Part shown: positions 16,911 through 26,091 of the stretch, in pieces
Layout of the letters: each line of letters begins with the position of its first letter
How positions within the stretch are numbered: position 1 is the first letter of the stretch
Program-made: the position numbers and the translations under genes
The notes under the pieces: model-generated
Database searches by the model: none
Seen by the model: the letters and a program-made list of their open reading frames with translations, nothing else
Told to the model about the DNA's origin: nothing
Assembly: GCA_009927445.1 (NCBI GenBank)
Contig: RFMZ01000213.1
Location: 45,158-109,157 of the forward strand
From: Betaproteobacteria bacterium
GTDB lineage: Bacteria; Pseudomonadota; Gammaproteobacteria; Burkholderiales; Burkholderiaceae
Direction of reading: 5' to 3'
DNA length: 64,000 bases

Positions 16911-17837
16911 ATGAAACAAGTAGTCGTAGTCGGGACTGGCATTATGGCAGTAGGCATTGCAGCGGGTTTTTTAGCAACTAGCCACCAGGTGATTCTCCTA
17001 GGCAGAACTCAAAGCAGGGCAAAAGAGCAAGAGGTGGAAATCCTTGCTTTAACTAAAACGATGAATCCAGACTGGGAAGCCTCTGGGGCGAAGCTAGTAA
17101 CGGGCGAAATAGCTAGTTGGGCAGACTGGTCCGAGGTAATTTGGGTGATTGAAACGATTAAAGAGGACATGCAACTTAAGCAAGAGTTATTTGCATCTTT
17201 AGATCAGCGTGTCCCAGAACATATTCCGATTGGTAGCAATAGCTCAGGATTTCCAATTTCTAAAATATCGGCTGGCTTAAAAACGGCCCATCGTATGTTT
17301 AATGCGCATTACTTTATGCCAGCACATATTGTGCCTTTGGTAGAAGTGGTGCTTGGTGAAAAATCGGATCCGGTGATGGGAGAGCAGGTTTGTCAGTTAT
17401 ATCGCCAGGCTAAGAAAAAACCAGTTTTAGTACGCAAGGATATTCCCGGGTTTCTAGCCAATCGGATTCAGCATGCACTGATGAGGGAGGCTTTATCATT
17501 GGTACAAGACGGCATTGCTACGCCGGATGATATCGATACTGCGGTGCGCTATAGTTTTGGATTTCGGTATGCGGCAGTTGGTCCTATGACGCAGAAAGAA
17601 ATTAGTGGTTGGGAGGGGATGGCTGGTGCATCGGTTGAAATTTGGCCTTCTTTATATACCAATCCGAACCTACAGCCTTGTGTTGCTCAAATGATTGAAC
17701 AGGGCAAGTATGGTATGAAATCTAAAGAGGGTTTTAGGAAGTGGAGTGATACCGAGATGGCACAGATGCGGCACAAATATAATGTCCGTTTAAAAGCAGC
17801 TTTTGATGTTTTACAAGTAGAGCCTGATGAGAATTAA
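16911..17837 (+). CDS. 3-hydroxyacyl-CoA dehydrogenase family protein
   Basis: A 308-aa NAD-dependent dehydrogenase with N-terminal Rossmann motif VVGTGIMAVGIAAGF and the family segments SNSSGFPISKIS, NAHYFMPAHIVPLVEVV and DIPGFLANRIQHALMREALSLV. The short length resembles L-carnitine dehydrogenase or 3-hydroxybutyryl-CoA dehydrogenase. The track opens at ATG 16899, but GGAGG (16901-16905) sits five bases before ATG 16911, so the shorter form is used. First gene of an operon with an enoyl-CoA hydratase and a CoA-transferase. Substrate unknown: a hydroxy acid or its CoA ester. Confidence 0.88.
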   Translation: MKQVVVVGTGIMAVGIAAGFLATSHQVILLGRTQSRAKEQEVEILALTKTMNPDWEASGAKLVTGEIASWADWSEVIWVIETIKEDMQLKQELFASLDQRVPEHIPIGSNSSGFPISKISAGLKTAHRMFNAHYFMPAHIVPLVEVVLGEKSDPVMGEQVCQLYRQAKKKPVLVRKDIPGFLANRIQHALMREALSLVQDGIATPDDIDTAVRYSFGFRYAAVGPMTQKEISGWEGMAGASVEIWPSLYTNPNLQPCVAQMIEQGKYGMKSKEGFRKWSDTEMAQMRHKYNVRLKAAFDVLQVEPDEN

Positions 17838-17885
17838 ATTGGCTCATTTTTTTAGTCGTTTTATTATTTTTTACATGGAGCAAAT

Positions 17886-18764
17886 ATGGCTGTAGATCAA
17901 GGAAGACAATATAAAGATATCTTATTTGAAGTGAAGGACCAAGTTGCTTGGATCACGATTAATCGACCACGTGTGTTGAATGCTTTTCGTGAGCAGACTT
18001 TAGATGAAATGATTGAGGCGGTCAAGTTAACTCGAGAAGACCCATCCATTGCCTGTATCGTTTTTAGAGGTGCTGGTGATCGGGCTTTCTCTGCTGGCGG
18101 TGATTTCTATGCCATGAAACGATTAACCTTTACAAATGGCTCTATGTGGAATGACCGCATGCTTGGTTTAGCAATGGCTATCCGTGGCGTGCCAATTCCT
18201 GCGATTGCCATGGTCAATGGCTGGTGTGTCGGTGGTGGTCATGAGTTGGCTTTATGGTGCGACTTAGTGATCGGTTCGGAGAAGTCTATGTTTGGTCAGA
18301 CTGGCGCTAAAGTAGGTGCTTGTCCAACAGTTGGCGCAACGCAATATCTGCCGAGAATTGTTGGTGAGCGAATAGCCCGTGAGATGATTTTCTTAGCGAA
18401 GCGTTTTGATGCTAAAGAAGCAGAAAGAATTGGTTTAATTAATAAATGTGTACCAGAAGAAAAACTTATGGAAGAGACTCTTGCTTGGTGTGAAAACATC
18501 AAGAGTAATAGTTCACAAACTATTCGGATGACAAAGAAGAGTTTGAATTTTGAATCAGATCAACTTTATGCATCATGGCAACATGGCATGGAATTATTAG
18601 CCTACGTCTGGGGATCTGAAGAAAGTCTGGAGGGGATGAATGCCTTCTTAGAAGGTCGCAAACCGGACTTCCAAAAATTCCGCCTCAAAAACAAAGCAGC
18701 ATTAGAAGACTATATGGATGGCTTTCATAAAAATCTCAATGCTCCACCGGATATGCGTGATTAA
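17886..18764 (+). CDS. Enoyl-CoA hydratase/isomerase family protein
   Basis: A 292-aa crotonase-fold protein. The oxyanion-hole segments are RGAGDRAFSAGGDFYAM and MVNGWCVGGGHELALWCD. The C-terminal region is longer than in simple hydratases (GSEESLEGMNAFLEGRKPDF is typical). Related proteins include naphthoate synthase (MenB)-like and 6-oxocyclohex-1-ene-carbonyl-CoA hydrolase-like enzymes, so hydratase, isomerase or C-C hydrolase are all possible. It lies 48 bases after the dehydrogenase and 2 before the CoA-transferase. Confidence 0.85.
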   Translation: MAVDQGRQYKDILFEVKDQVAWITINRPRVLNAFREQTLDEMIEAVKLTREDPSIACIVFRGAGDRAFSAGGDFYAMKRLTFTNGSMWNDRMLGLAMAIRGVPIPAIAMVNGWCVGGGHELALWCDLVIGSEKSMFGQTGAKVGACPTVGATQYLPRIVGERIAREMIFLAKRFDAKEAERIGLINKCVPEEKLMEETLAWCENIKSNSSQTIRMTKKSLNFESDQLYASWQHGMELLAYVWGSEESLEGMNAFLEGRKPDFQKFRLKNKAALEDYMDGFHKNLNAPPDMRD

Positions 18765-18766
18765 TA

Positions 18767-20005
18767 GTGATGTCATCAAATCAGGTAAATCAGCTCCTGC
18801 AATCTTCGACTAGTGAAGGCGCTTTAACTGGGTTTAAAGTGCTTGATCTGAGTCGGGTATTGGCAGGGCCGTGGTGTGGGATGTTGTTAGGTGATATGGG
18901 TGCAGACGTAGTTAAAGTTGAGTCGCCCAAAGCGGGTGACGATACGCGGGCTTGGGGCCCCCCTTTTTTAGAAGGTCAGTCAGCTTATTTTTTAGGATGC
19001 AACCGGAATAAAGAAGGCATTGCTATCGATTTTTCAAAGCCAGTAGGCAAGTCTTTACTGGCTCAACTCATACCGCACTTTGATGTAGTCATTGAAAATT
19101 ACAAGAATGGTACATTAGAAAAGTGGGGTTTTGATCAAGACTGGTTTTTACAGCATGCACCCCAAGTAGTCCGCTGTTCAATTACTGGATATGGCACAGA
19201 AGGTCCTTTGTCCAACTTGCCTGGCTATGACTTTATTCTGCAGGCGGAATCTGGCCTCATGAGTATTTGTGGCCCTGAGGAGGATGTCCCAAGTAAATAT
19301 GGTGTGGCAGTAGTTGATCTGGCTACTGGCATGATGGCTGCGAATGCAATTCAAGGAGCTTTGTTAGCGAGGTACCGAACAGGCCGAGGCCAACATGTAG
19401 AAGTCGCTTTATTTGATACTTCTTTAGCTCTTTTAGCAAATGTTGGTAGTAGTCATTTGGCAACCGGCAAAGAAGCCAGGCGTTTTGGTAACGGCCATCC
19501 AACCATCGTACCTTATACAACTTTCGACGCGGCTGATAAGATGATTGCGTTAGCAGTTGGTAATGATGGTCAATTTGCCAAGTTATCTGAAATCTTGGGT
19601 CATCCGGAGTGGCCATTAGACGATCGGTTCAAAACAAATACTGCTCGTATTGCAAATCGTCGATTAGTCGATTCGATGGTTGGTGATGAATTAAAAAAGA
19701 AAAATTCACAAGAATTGATTACCCAGTTGCGTTTGCACGGTATTCCGGTTGGTCCTGTGAATACGGTGAGTGAAGCTTTATCAACAGAGCACGCAAAAGC
19801 ACGGAACATGGTGTTAGCTATTGCGCATGAAACGATTGGGCATTTTCAGAGTTTAGGCACGCCACTCAAAATGCAGGATACACCAACGAGTATTCGTAGA
19901 CCACCTCCGAGGCTTGGCGAGCATACCCGAGCAGTCTTGGAGAGCTACTTAAAATTAGATCAGACGCAGATTGACGATTTATTTACGAGCGGAATAATTG
20001 GATAG
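18767..20005 (+). CDS. CaiB/BaiF family CoA-transferase
   Basis: A 412-aa class III CoA-transferase, which moves CoA between acyl-CoA and a free acid. The characteristic N-terminus reads VLDLSRVLAGPWCGMLLGDM, followed by ADVVKVESPKAGDDTR and the catalytic aspartate in GYDFILQAESGLMS. GIPVGPVNTVSEAL lies near the C-terminus. It starts two bases after the hydratase stop. It probably activates the acid that the hydratase and dehydrogenase then process. Confidence 0.92.
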   Translation: MMSSNQVNQLLQSSTSEGALTGFKVLDLSRVLAGPWCGMLLGDMGADVVKVESPKAGDDTRAWGPPFLEGQSAYFLGCNRNKEGIAIDFSKPVGKSLLAQLIPHFDVVIENYKNGTLEKWGFDQDWFLQHAPQVVRCSITGYGTEGPLSNLPGYDFILQAESGLMSICGPEEDVPSKYGVAVVDLATGMMAANAIQGALLARYRTGRGQHVEVALFDTSLALLANVGSSHLATGKEARRFGNGHPTIVPYTTFDAADKMIALAVGNDGQFAKLSEILGHPEWPLDDRFKTNTARIANRRLVDSMVGDELKKKNSQELITQLRLHGIPVGPVNTVSEALSTEHAKARNMVLAIAHETIGHFQSLGTPLKMQDTPTSIRRPPPRLGEHTRAVLESYLKLDQTQIDDLFTSGIIG

Positions 20006-20023
20006 AGTGTCTTTATCTAGAGA

Positions 20024-21031
20024 TTAATAAGGAACTTGTACAAGAGTTCTATTTTCTACTGAGCGCACAATCGATTCAAAAATGGCAATGGTATTTGCCA
20101 TTTGTTCAGGGCTAATCGGATAGGGAATCGCCTCGCGGTCTGCTGATATATGGCTATGAAACTGCGCAGGTATTGCTCTAGCAAAGGCATCTAACTCGGT
20201 TCTTAAAGAGTCGATTGGCGGGCATGTAAATCGGTCTATTTTTCCGCCAGAATACCGTACAACAACATCATTTTCGCCAAGTGCTTCAATGGAGGCATGT
20301 TCCCCAAAAATATGTACTCGCCAAAAAAGCGGTGTTGCCCGAACCATCGCAAAATAGCCACTTACACCATTTTTAAACCGCAAAGTAACGGCAGTAGAAT
20401 CACGGGGGTCAATTCCGGTGCGCTGACTACAAACCATTGCTGACAAATCTTGCGCTGGACCTATTAAATTAACGAAGGCTTCAATCATATGAATACCAGT
20501 CCCTGTGAGCCCACCAGCAGGAGATTCGGTCGTTGATTCTCGCCAATCTGAAAAGAACTTTGTGGAGTGTTCGTTACTATAATGTCCCTCAATATGCAGC
20601 ACTTGGCCTAAGATGCCGCTCTTGACCAGTTCGCGTAATTTGGACATGGAAGGCCAAAAGTGTTTATTTTGGCCAACCCCAAGAACTACTTGATTTTTTT
20701 GACAAGCGGCAATTGCTGCCTGAGCATCATTAAAGGTCAGGGTAAGCGGTTTCTCACAAAAGACGTGTTTACCGGCATGAGCGGCTGCAATAATTTGTTC
20801 TGCGTGCAAAGAATGGGGTGTGGCTAAAACAACTGCTTGGATCCTTGGATCCTGTAAAGCATCTAAAAAATTTTCAGATAATTGCATCCCATGTTGGGAT
20901 GCAAACGATTGTGTTTCTTGAATTTCTTTGGTAATACCCAGGCTAAATTGTAATTCTTGACTTTGATGTTGGATGGCTTTGGCAATATTTTTACCCCACC
21001 AACCCATACCAACTAGTGCTGCATTAATCAT
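20024..21031 (-). CDS. Gfo/Idh/MocA family oxidoreductase
   Basis: A 335-aa NAD(P)-dependent sugar/cyclitol dehydrogenase-type protein. N-terminal Rossmann signature VGMGWWGKNIAKAI, then the family lysine-proline motif HVFCEKPLT and HIEGHYSNEHS in the catalytic domain. It converges with the CoA-transferase (18 bases between stops) and is separated from the next minus-strand gene by 150 bases, so it may have its own promoter. Substrate unknown; the surrounding sugar-acid genes make a polyol or sugar acid likely. Confidence 0.88.
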   Translation of the reverse strand: MINAALVGMGWWGKNIAKAIQHQSQELQFSLGITKEIQETQSFASQHGMQLSENFLDALQDPRIQAVVLATPHSLHAEQIIAAAHAGKHVFCEKPLTLTFNDAQAAIAACQKNQVVLGVGQNKHFWPSMSKLRELVKSGILGQVLHIEGHYSNEHSTKFFSDWRESTTESPAGGLTGTGIHMIEAFVNLIGPAQDLSAMVCSQRTGIDPRDSTAVTLRFKNGVSGYFAMVRATPLFWRVHIFGEHASIEALGENDVVVRYSGGKIDRFTCPPIDSLRTELDAFARAIPAQFHSHISADREAIPYPISPEQMANTIAIFESIVRSVENRTLVQVPY

Positions 21032-21181
21032 AAAAATCCTTTGTAAATATTAGTCGTACCGATAGCGCGATTGGGATTGAGCATTCTAGCGCACTGAAAA
21101 TCGCAAGAAAAATTGGTTTATTGAAGGCATATAAGGCACCAGTTTATTCAGTTTAAATCGAATTTTATAGGACTTTAATAA

Positions 21182-22105
21182 CTATGGTGGGGATTGCCGA
21201 TGAATAGCATTGCTCATAATTGCTTCAAAGATAATGGCATTATCCAGATGTTCTTTGCCAATTTTCTTTTGGGACTCTAAAAGTTGGATGTAGATCTCGG
21301 TTAGGGGTAAGTGCTGTTGCATTTTTTTACCGAGTTCGTGAATCAGACCAAAATCTTTCAGGCTTTGATCAACCCGACTTTGCGGATTATCATAAGCACG
21401 TTTGACCATGAGTGGTCCTTTGATTTGCATTACGCTTGATGCTGCAGCAGATTTTTGCAGGGTAGCAAGTAGCTTTTCTGGATCAAGGCCTAATCGAGAA
21501 CCAAAGCAGAGTCCCTCAGCCATCGCCGCACGGTGTAGGCCAAGAACCAGATTAATCGATAATTTGGCTTTGCCAGCATCGCCGGCCTGCCCAATATATT
21601 GTCGGTTCGGTGTAATTACCTCGAGTAGGGGCTCAAGTTGATGAATGAGCTCCTCGGAGCCGCCCATCAAACCAAGGCTATCGCCTCTGGCAACTTGCAT
21701 GCTTGTGCCAGAGATAGGAAGTTCTAAGAAATTGTGACCTAAGCTGATGGTCTTTTGGGCGATAGCTTTAATTTGTTCTGGGTCGCAAGTACTGGTGCAG
21801 ATTACAGATAGAACTTTTCCAAAAGGGACTGCTGGCAGCAAGCCGTTATCTCCAAATAGAGCCATCTCAACTTGTTCGGTATTGAAGACACATAAAATGA
21901 CAGCATGACATTGCTCGGCGATTTCGCACAGAGTTTTAGAGCGTTCAAGACCGAGTTCAGAGCAGCGCTTTGGATTAACATCAAAACCCAGAACAGGAAC
22001 CTGAGCAAGGTCGAGTCGATGAACAAAACCTTGGCCCATGAGTCCCAGGCCAATGACACCAATCGGTTCTTTGATATTGATGAGCGGGGGACTGGATAGT
22101 TTCAT
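21182..22105 (-). CDS. NAD(P)-dependent beta-hydroxyacid dehydrogenase (3-hydroxyisobutyrate dehydrogenase family)
   Basis: A 307-aa enzyme with N-terminal VIGLGLMGQGFVHRL (Rossmann), the substrate-binding LPISGTSMQVARGDSLGLMGG and the catalytic-lysine segment GDAGKAKLSINL. Family substrates include 3-hydroxyisobutyrate, tartronate semialdehyde and related acids. The binding motif reads ISGTSMQVA where most members have VSGG, so the substrate may be atypical. It lies 9 bases after the DctP-like gene in one operon with two binding-protein genes. Confidence 0.85.
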   Translation of the reverse strand: MKLSSPPLINIKEPIGVIGLGLMGQGFVHRLDLAQVPVLGFDVNPKRCSELGLERSKTLCEIAEQCHAVILCVFNTEQVEMALFGDNGLLPAVPFGKVLSVICTSTCDPEQIKAIAQKTISLGHNFLELPISGTSMQVARGDSLGLMGGSEELIHQLEPLLEVITPNRQYIGQAGDAGKAKLSINLVLGLHRAAMAEGLCFGSRLGLDPEKLLATLQKSAAASSVMQIKGPLMVKRAYDNPQSRVDQSLKDFGLIHELGKKMQQHLPLTEIYIQLLESQKKIGKEHLDNAIIFEAIMSNAIHRQSPP

Positions 22106-22114
22106 GGCGGTATT

Positions 22115-23230
22115 TTAGGGTAAAAGATTAGTAAATGGATGCGTCAAGGTTTCTTGCATTAACTCATCGGAAGTTTTTTGGGAGTATTTTTTGGCACTAT
22201 TTTTGATTGCTTGAACTAAGTCTTGAGCTGGGTAGCCTTGTTTTTCAAGTTGTAAGATGAGTTGTTTTTCAACAGGTTCAACTTGCTTACGCCAACGCAG
22301 CTGTTCTGCAGGACTCAGAGTAATAAACTCCATACCATTTTGTTGGAATGCTTCGCATCCTCGAGCACCAGCAAGGCCATAAAACAGTTGTGCACCTGCC
22401 TGCGCCAATGAGCGCAGCCACTGGTTAAAAATTGGTTTGAGTGTAGGCGTTAATTGGTAAAAAAAATGATGAGATAAACCGTACTCCAAATTAACACGTA
22501 CTAAATTAGCTGAAGTTCGGTAATTTGCAAAACGATATAAACCCACAGTATGAGCGGCGCTATCAGAGATGGAGATAGCAAAGACCTTTTCACTCTCGAA
22601 CTGTTTTTTTGCTTCTGGAGTACTACAGCCTATGGGTAGTGCTCCAAGGGCTTTAAATAGATCCGACTCAACACCGTTACTACAAGCAATTTTTTTCCCT
22701 TGCAGATCTTCGAGGGTGCGGATAGGTTCTCGGCTAAAGAGATTGTATTCACTAGTTGCAACCATGCGACCCATCAAGACACCTTGGCGCTCAAAATCAG
22801 CCTTAAAGTACTGATGATAGAGTTCTTCGGAGACTGCTGTTGCGGCTTCTGCGCTATCAAAAATAAAAGGTAAGCTGAGTGCTTGGGCGGCTGGGAAAAG
22901 AGTTGCATCCCAAGCTGAGTAGACTGGGCACATATCTGTTAGGCCAGATTGAAGGGCTTGAATCCCAGCGCGTTCAGGATGTAAGGACCCATCCCAAAAG
23001 GCTTGTACTTGAATAGCTCCTTGGGTCATTTCGGTGAGGCGTTTAAAGGCCGGCTCAAAAACATCCACGACAGCCGGCGAGGATCCGGGAATATGGGCGC
23101 TAACCTTAAGAGTGATTGACTGACTATGAGCGGGGAAGGCCTGATCAATATTTAACCAAGCCCGAGACTGAGTTGTTTTTGATAAAACCTCGCTCACAGA
23201 ATCATTACCAGAAATTTGTCTTGGGTTCAT
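22115..23230 (-). CDS. TRAP-type solute-binding protein, DctP family, without signal peptide
   Basis: A 371-aa protein matching DctP-type receptors (SAHIPGSSPAVVDVFEPAF, DMCPVYSAWDATLFPAAQ, LPFIFDSAEAATAVSEEL, LQGKKIACSNG). These normally deliver acids to a DctQM permease from the periplasm. No hydrophobic signal sequence precedes the domain: about 40 polar residues come first. The gene starts 3 bases after the Bug gene's stop, so no upstream extension is possible in this frame. No dctQ or dctM gene is in the window. It may be cytoplasmic, exported by other means, or carry a 5' error. Confidence 0.82.
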   Translation of the reverse strand: MNPRQISGNDSVSEVLSKTTQSRAWLNIDQAFPAHSQSITLKVSAHIPGSSPAVVDVFEPAFKRLTEMTQGAIQVQAFWDGSLHPERAGIQALQSGLTDMCPVYSAWDATLFPAAQALSLPFIFDSAEAATAVSEELYHQYFKADFERQGVLMGRMVATSEYNLFSREPIRTLEDLQGKKIACSNGVESDLFKALGALPIGCSTPEAKKQFESEKVFAISISDSAAHTVGLYRFANYRTSANLVRVNLEYGLSHHFFYQLTPTLKPIFNQWLRSLAQAGAQLFYGLAGARGCEAFQQNGMEFITLSPAEQLRWRKQVEPVEKQLILQLEKQGYPAQDLVQAIKNSAKKYSQKTSDELMQETLTHPFTNLLP

Positions 23231-23233
23231 ATT

Positions 23234-24268
23234 TTAATCACTTTCTTTCATATTTGCTTCTTTCACAATGTGTGCATATCGAGATATTTCTGCTTGATAG
23301 TATTTAGCAAACTCTGCTGGTGATGAGCCGACAATCCGAAAGCCTTGCTCTTCGAGTTGAGTTCGAATAGATGGTTTTTGGAGAATTTTTTGAGTGCTTA
23401 GATAAATACGTTGCACTATCGCATCAGGAGTTTTAGCTGGTAAAAAAACCCCAAGCCAAGTTTCAATTTCCATTCCAGGAAATCCTAGTTCAGCCGTAGT
23501 TGGGATGTTAGGAGCCATGGCAGATCGTTTGCTTGACATAATCGCTAGGGGGCGAAGTTTACCGCTTTTTAAATGTTGGTTGGCAAGTGAAACACTAGGA
23601 AACATTGCATCAACTTGACCAGCAACAACATCTGTGAGGGCTTGAGCGGTTGACTTATAGGGTACATGTAAGAGATTTATTTTGGCACTAATTTTAAGTG
23701 TCTCACCGGCAAACTGTCCAACACTGCCATTACCCCAAGACGAATAATTTAGCTTACCGGGTTGTTTTTTTGCCAGATCGATTAATTCTTGCAAAGTATT
23801 TACAGGAACCTTGGGATTTACTACAACCACAACGGGTGTTGAGCCGATGACGGTTACTGGAATAAAGTCTTTACGAGGATCGTAATTTAATTTACCCATA
23901 GAAGGGTTTATCACAATGGAGGTTGATTCCATCATAATCAAATAGCCATCTGGTTTCGCACGTGCAAACTGTTCCTCACCAATTACACCATTGGCACCGG
24001 GCTTGTTATCGATCACAATTGCTTGGCCGAGTTCTTCTGTGAGTGATGGCGTAATAATTCTTGCTAGGATGTCGGTAGTTCCGCCGGCAGCCATTGGGAT
24101 TAAGATAGTTACTGGTCGATTCGGATAGTTCTCGACGGGTTGAGCTTGAGAAAAGTTTGATGATAAGCTAGAAAAGCCAACGAGTAGTGCGAAACCAATA
24201 ATGCCCAAGTTGGGATTATTCGTAGGTGTGTGATTTTTTGTCCAGTGATATATTTTCCAGCTAAACAT
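23234..24268 (-). CDS. Tripartite tricarboxylate transporter substrate-binding protein (Bug/TctC family)
   Basis: A 344-aa periplasmic binding protein. An N-terminal hydrophobic segment (about residues 22-42, LGIIGFALLVGF, ending SQAQP) is a likely signal peptide with a long n-region. The Bug motifs follow: YPNRPVTILIPMAAGGTTDILAR, IDNKPGANGVIGEE and VPYKSTAQALTDVV. Bug proteins bind carboxylates or other small metabolites. No TctA/TctB permease is nearby. First gene of an operon with the DctP-like protein and a hydroxyacid dehydrogenase. Confidence 0.9.
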   Translation of the reverse strand: MFSWKIYHWTKNHTPTNNPNLGIIGFALLVGFSSLSSNFSQAQPVENYPNRPVTILIPMAAGGTTDILARIITPSLTEELGQAIVIDNKPGANGVIGEEQFARAKPDGYLIMMESTSIVINPSMGKLNYDPRKDFIPVTVIGSTPVVVVVNPKVPVNTLQELIDLAKKQPGKLNYSSWGNGSVGQFAGETLKISAKINLLHVPYKSTAQALTDVVAGQVDAMFPSVSLANQHLKSGKLRPLAIMSSKRSAMAPNIPTTAELGFPGMEIETWLGVFLPAKTPDAIVQRIYLSTQKILQKPSIRTQLEEQGFRIVGSSPAEFAKYYQAEISRYAHIVKEANMKESD

Positions 24269-24329
24269 CTTTTATCTCCTATTTGTCTGATTCTGTGTGA
24301 TCGTTAGGATTGTATTGTAAGGGTTTTGA

Positions 24330-24344
24330 TTTAGATAATCTAAA
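24330..24344. promoter_or_regulatory. Perfect 15-bp palindrome upstream of the Bug-DctP operon
   Basis: TTTAGATAATCTAAA lies 61 bases upstream of the Bug start, in the gap between this operon and a divergent flavoprotein gene. It is a perfect odd-centred palindrome and could be a regulator site. No cognate regulator is adjacent. Confidence 0.35.
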
Positions 24345-24448
24345 AATTGCAGGCGTTTTGATTCATTACGACTAAAAATAAAGCTCAGAAAATGGCGTGC
24401 AATAGTCAATATTTTAGGATAATGAGCAATACTTAATTGTCCAAAAAT

Positions 24449-26053
24449 ATGATTGCCATTAACGAGTTTCGATTACCGATTGATCACCCTCCAGAGGCTC
24501 TTGAAATAGGTATTTTGAAGAGACTAGAGATTCCTTTGACAGATTTAATTCGTTTTGAGGTATTTAAACGTAGTCATGATGCGAGAAAAAATATCGCATT
24601 AACTTTCAGTTACACACTACATATTTCTGTCCGAGATGAAGCGGCTGTGTTGGCTAAGTGGGCGCATGATCAGCATATTAGACCGGCGCCTGATACTAAA
24701 TACAAGCCTGTTACAAAAGCTTGTGGCGTAAAAAAATTACAGCCAGTTGTAATTGGTTTTGGACCATGTGGAATATTTGCGGCACTCATTTTAGCGCAAA
24801 GCGGTTTTAAGCCGATCGTGTTGGAACGTGGCAAGCCAGTTCGAGAGAGAACACAAGATACTTGGGATTTATGGCGTCGACAGGTGTTGCACCCTGAATC
24901 GAATGTTCAGTTTGGCGAGGGTGGTGCTGGGCTTTTTTCTGATGGCAAGTTGTATAGTCAAATAAAAGATCCGCACTTTTATGGCCGAAAAGTGATTGAG
25001 GAATTTATCAAAGCAGGCGCACCTGCAGAAATTGCTTACGTTGCTAAGCCGCATATTGGAACTTTCCGATTAGTTGGAGTGGTTGAGCGGATGCGTAAAG
25101 AGATTATTGCTCTTGGCGGAGAGATTCGTTTCTCTAGTAAAGTCTCAGAATTTTTAATAGAGGACCAGGCGATTCGTGGGGTCAAGTTAGACAATGGGCA
25201 GGAGGTCTTGAGTGATCAGGTTGTTCTAGCTTTGGGGCATAGTTCTCGGGATACTTTTTACGCTTTGCAGCGTGCAGGAGTGTTTTTAGAGCCCAAGCCA
25301 TTTTCGGTGGGCTTTCGGATTGAGCACCCGCAGTCTTTGATTGATCGTGCTAGGCTCGGCAAATTTGCTGGTAATCCATTAATTGGGGCGGCTGATTACA
25401 AGCTCGTTCATCATGCTAAAAATGGTCGATCCGTTTATAGTTTTTGCATGTGTCCAGGCGGGACAGTGGTGGCGGCGACCTCTGAAGCAAATCAGGTGGT
25501 TACAAACGGGATGAGTCAGTATTCGCGAAATGAGCGTAATGCTAACGCTGGTATTGTCGTTGGTATTACGCCAAGTGATTATCCTGGTGGGGCATTAGCT
25601 GGAATTGAATTTCAGCGACAGCTTGAGGCGCGAGCATTTGTTCTGGGTGGTTCGACTTATGAGGCTCCGGGCCAACTTGTCGGAGATTTTTTAGAAGGCA
25701 AACCATCGACAGTCTGGGGTCAAGTTATTCCGTCCTATAAGCCTGGGGTTCACTTAACCGATTTAGCGAGTAGTTTGCCAGGTTATGCGATTGATGCGAT
25801 GCGTGAGGCGATTGTTGCCTTTGATCAAAAGATCAAGGGTTTTGCGATGTACGATGCTGTTCTAACTGGGATTGAGACGAGAACTTCTGCCCCGTTACGG
25901 ATTACTAGAGGACTTAATTATCAAAGTCTGAATACGCAGGGGTTATATCCAGCTGGCGAGGGGGCTGGGTATGCTGGAGGGATTTTATCTGCAGGTGTTG
26001 ATGGTATTAAGGTGGCGCAGGCAGTAGCTCTAGATTATGAGCAAAAGTCTTAG
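24449..26053 (+). CDS. NAD(P)/FAD-dependent oxidoreductase, COG2509-like
   Basis: A roughly 534-aa flavoprotein of the uncharacterised COG2509 (FAD-dependent dehydrogenase) type. A short N-terminal RNA-binding-like segment (RRLEIPLTDL-type region, LRFEVFKRSHDARK-like) is followed by the FAD site VIGFGPCGIFAALILA (about residue 100) and VLERGKPVRERTQDTW. Further family landmarks are FGEGGAGLFSDGKLYSQ and MCPGGTVVAATSE. The track begins at TTG 24437; ATG 24449 is as plausible, and neither has a clear ribosome site. Substrate unknown. A terminator follows the gene. Confidence 0.82.
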   Translation: MIAINEFRLPIDHPPEALEIGILKRLEIPLTDLIRFEVFKRSHDARKNIALTFSYTLHISVRDEAAVLAKWAHDQHIRPAPDTKYKPVTKACGVKKLQPVVIGFGPCGIFAALILAQSGFKPIVLERGKPVRERTQDTWDLWRRQVLHPESNVQFGEGGAGLFSDGKLYSQIKDPHFYGRKVIEEFIKAGAPAEIAYVAKPHIGTFRLVGVVERMRKEIIALGGEIRFSSKVSEFLIEDQAIRGVKLDNGQEVLSDQVVLALGHSSRDTFYALQRAGVFLEPKPFSVGFRIEHPQSLIDRARLGKFAGNPLIGAADYKLVHHAKNGRSVYSFCMCPGGTVVAATSEANQVVTNGMSQYSRNERNANAGIVVGITPSDYPGGALAGIEFQRQLEARAFVLGGSTYEAPGQLVGDFLEGKPSTVWGQVIPSYKPGVHLTDLASSLPGYAIDAMREAIVAFDQKIKGFAMYDAVLTGIETRTSAPLRITRGLNYQSLNTQGLYPAGEGAGYAGGILSAGVDGIKVAQAVALDYEQKS

Positions 26054-26091
26054 TGAGTCTATGAAAGAGTCATCAGCGATATAAGGGATAA

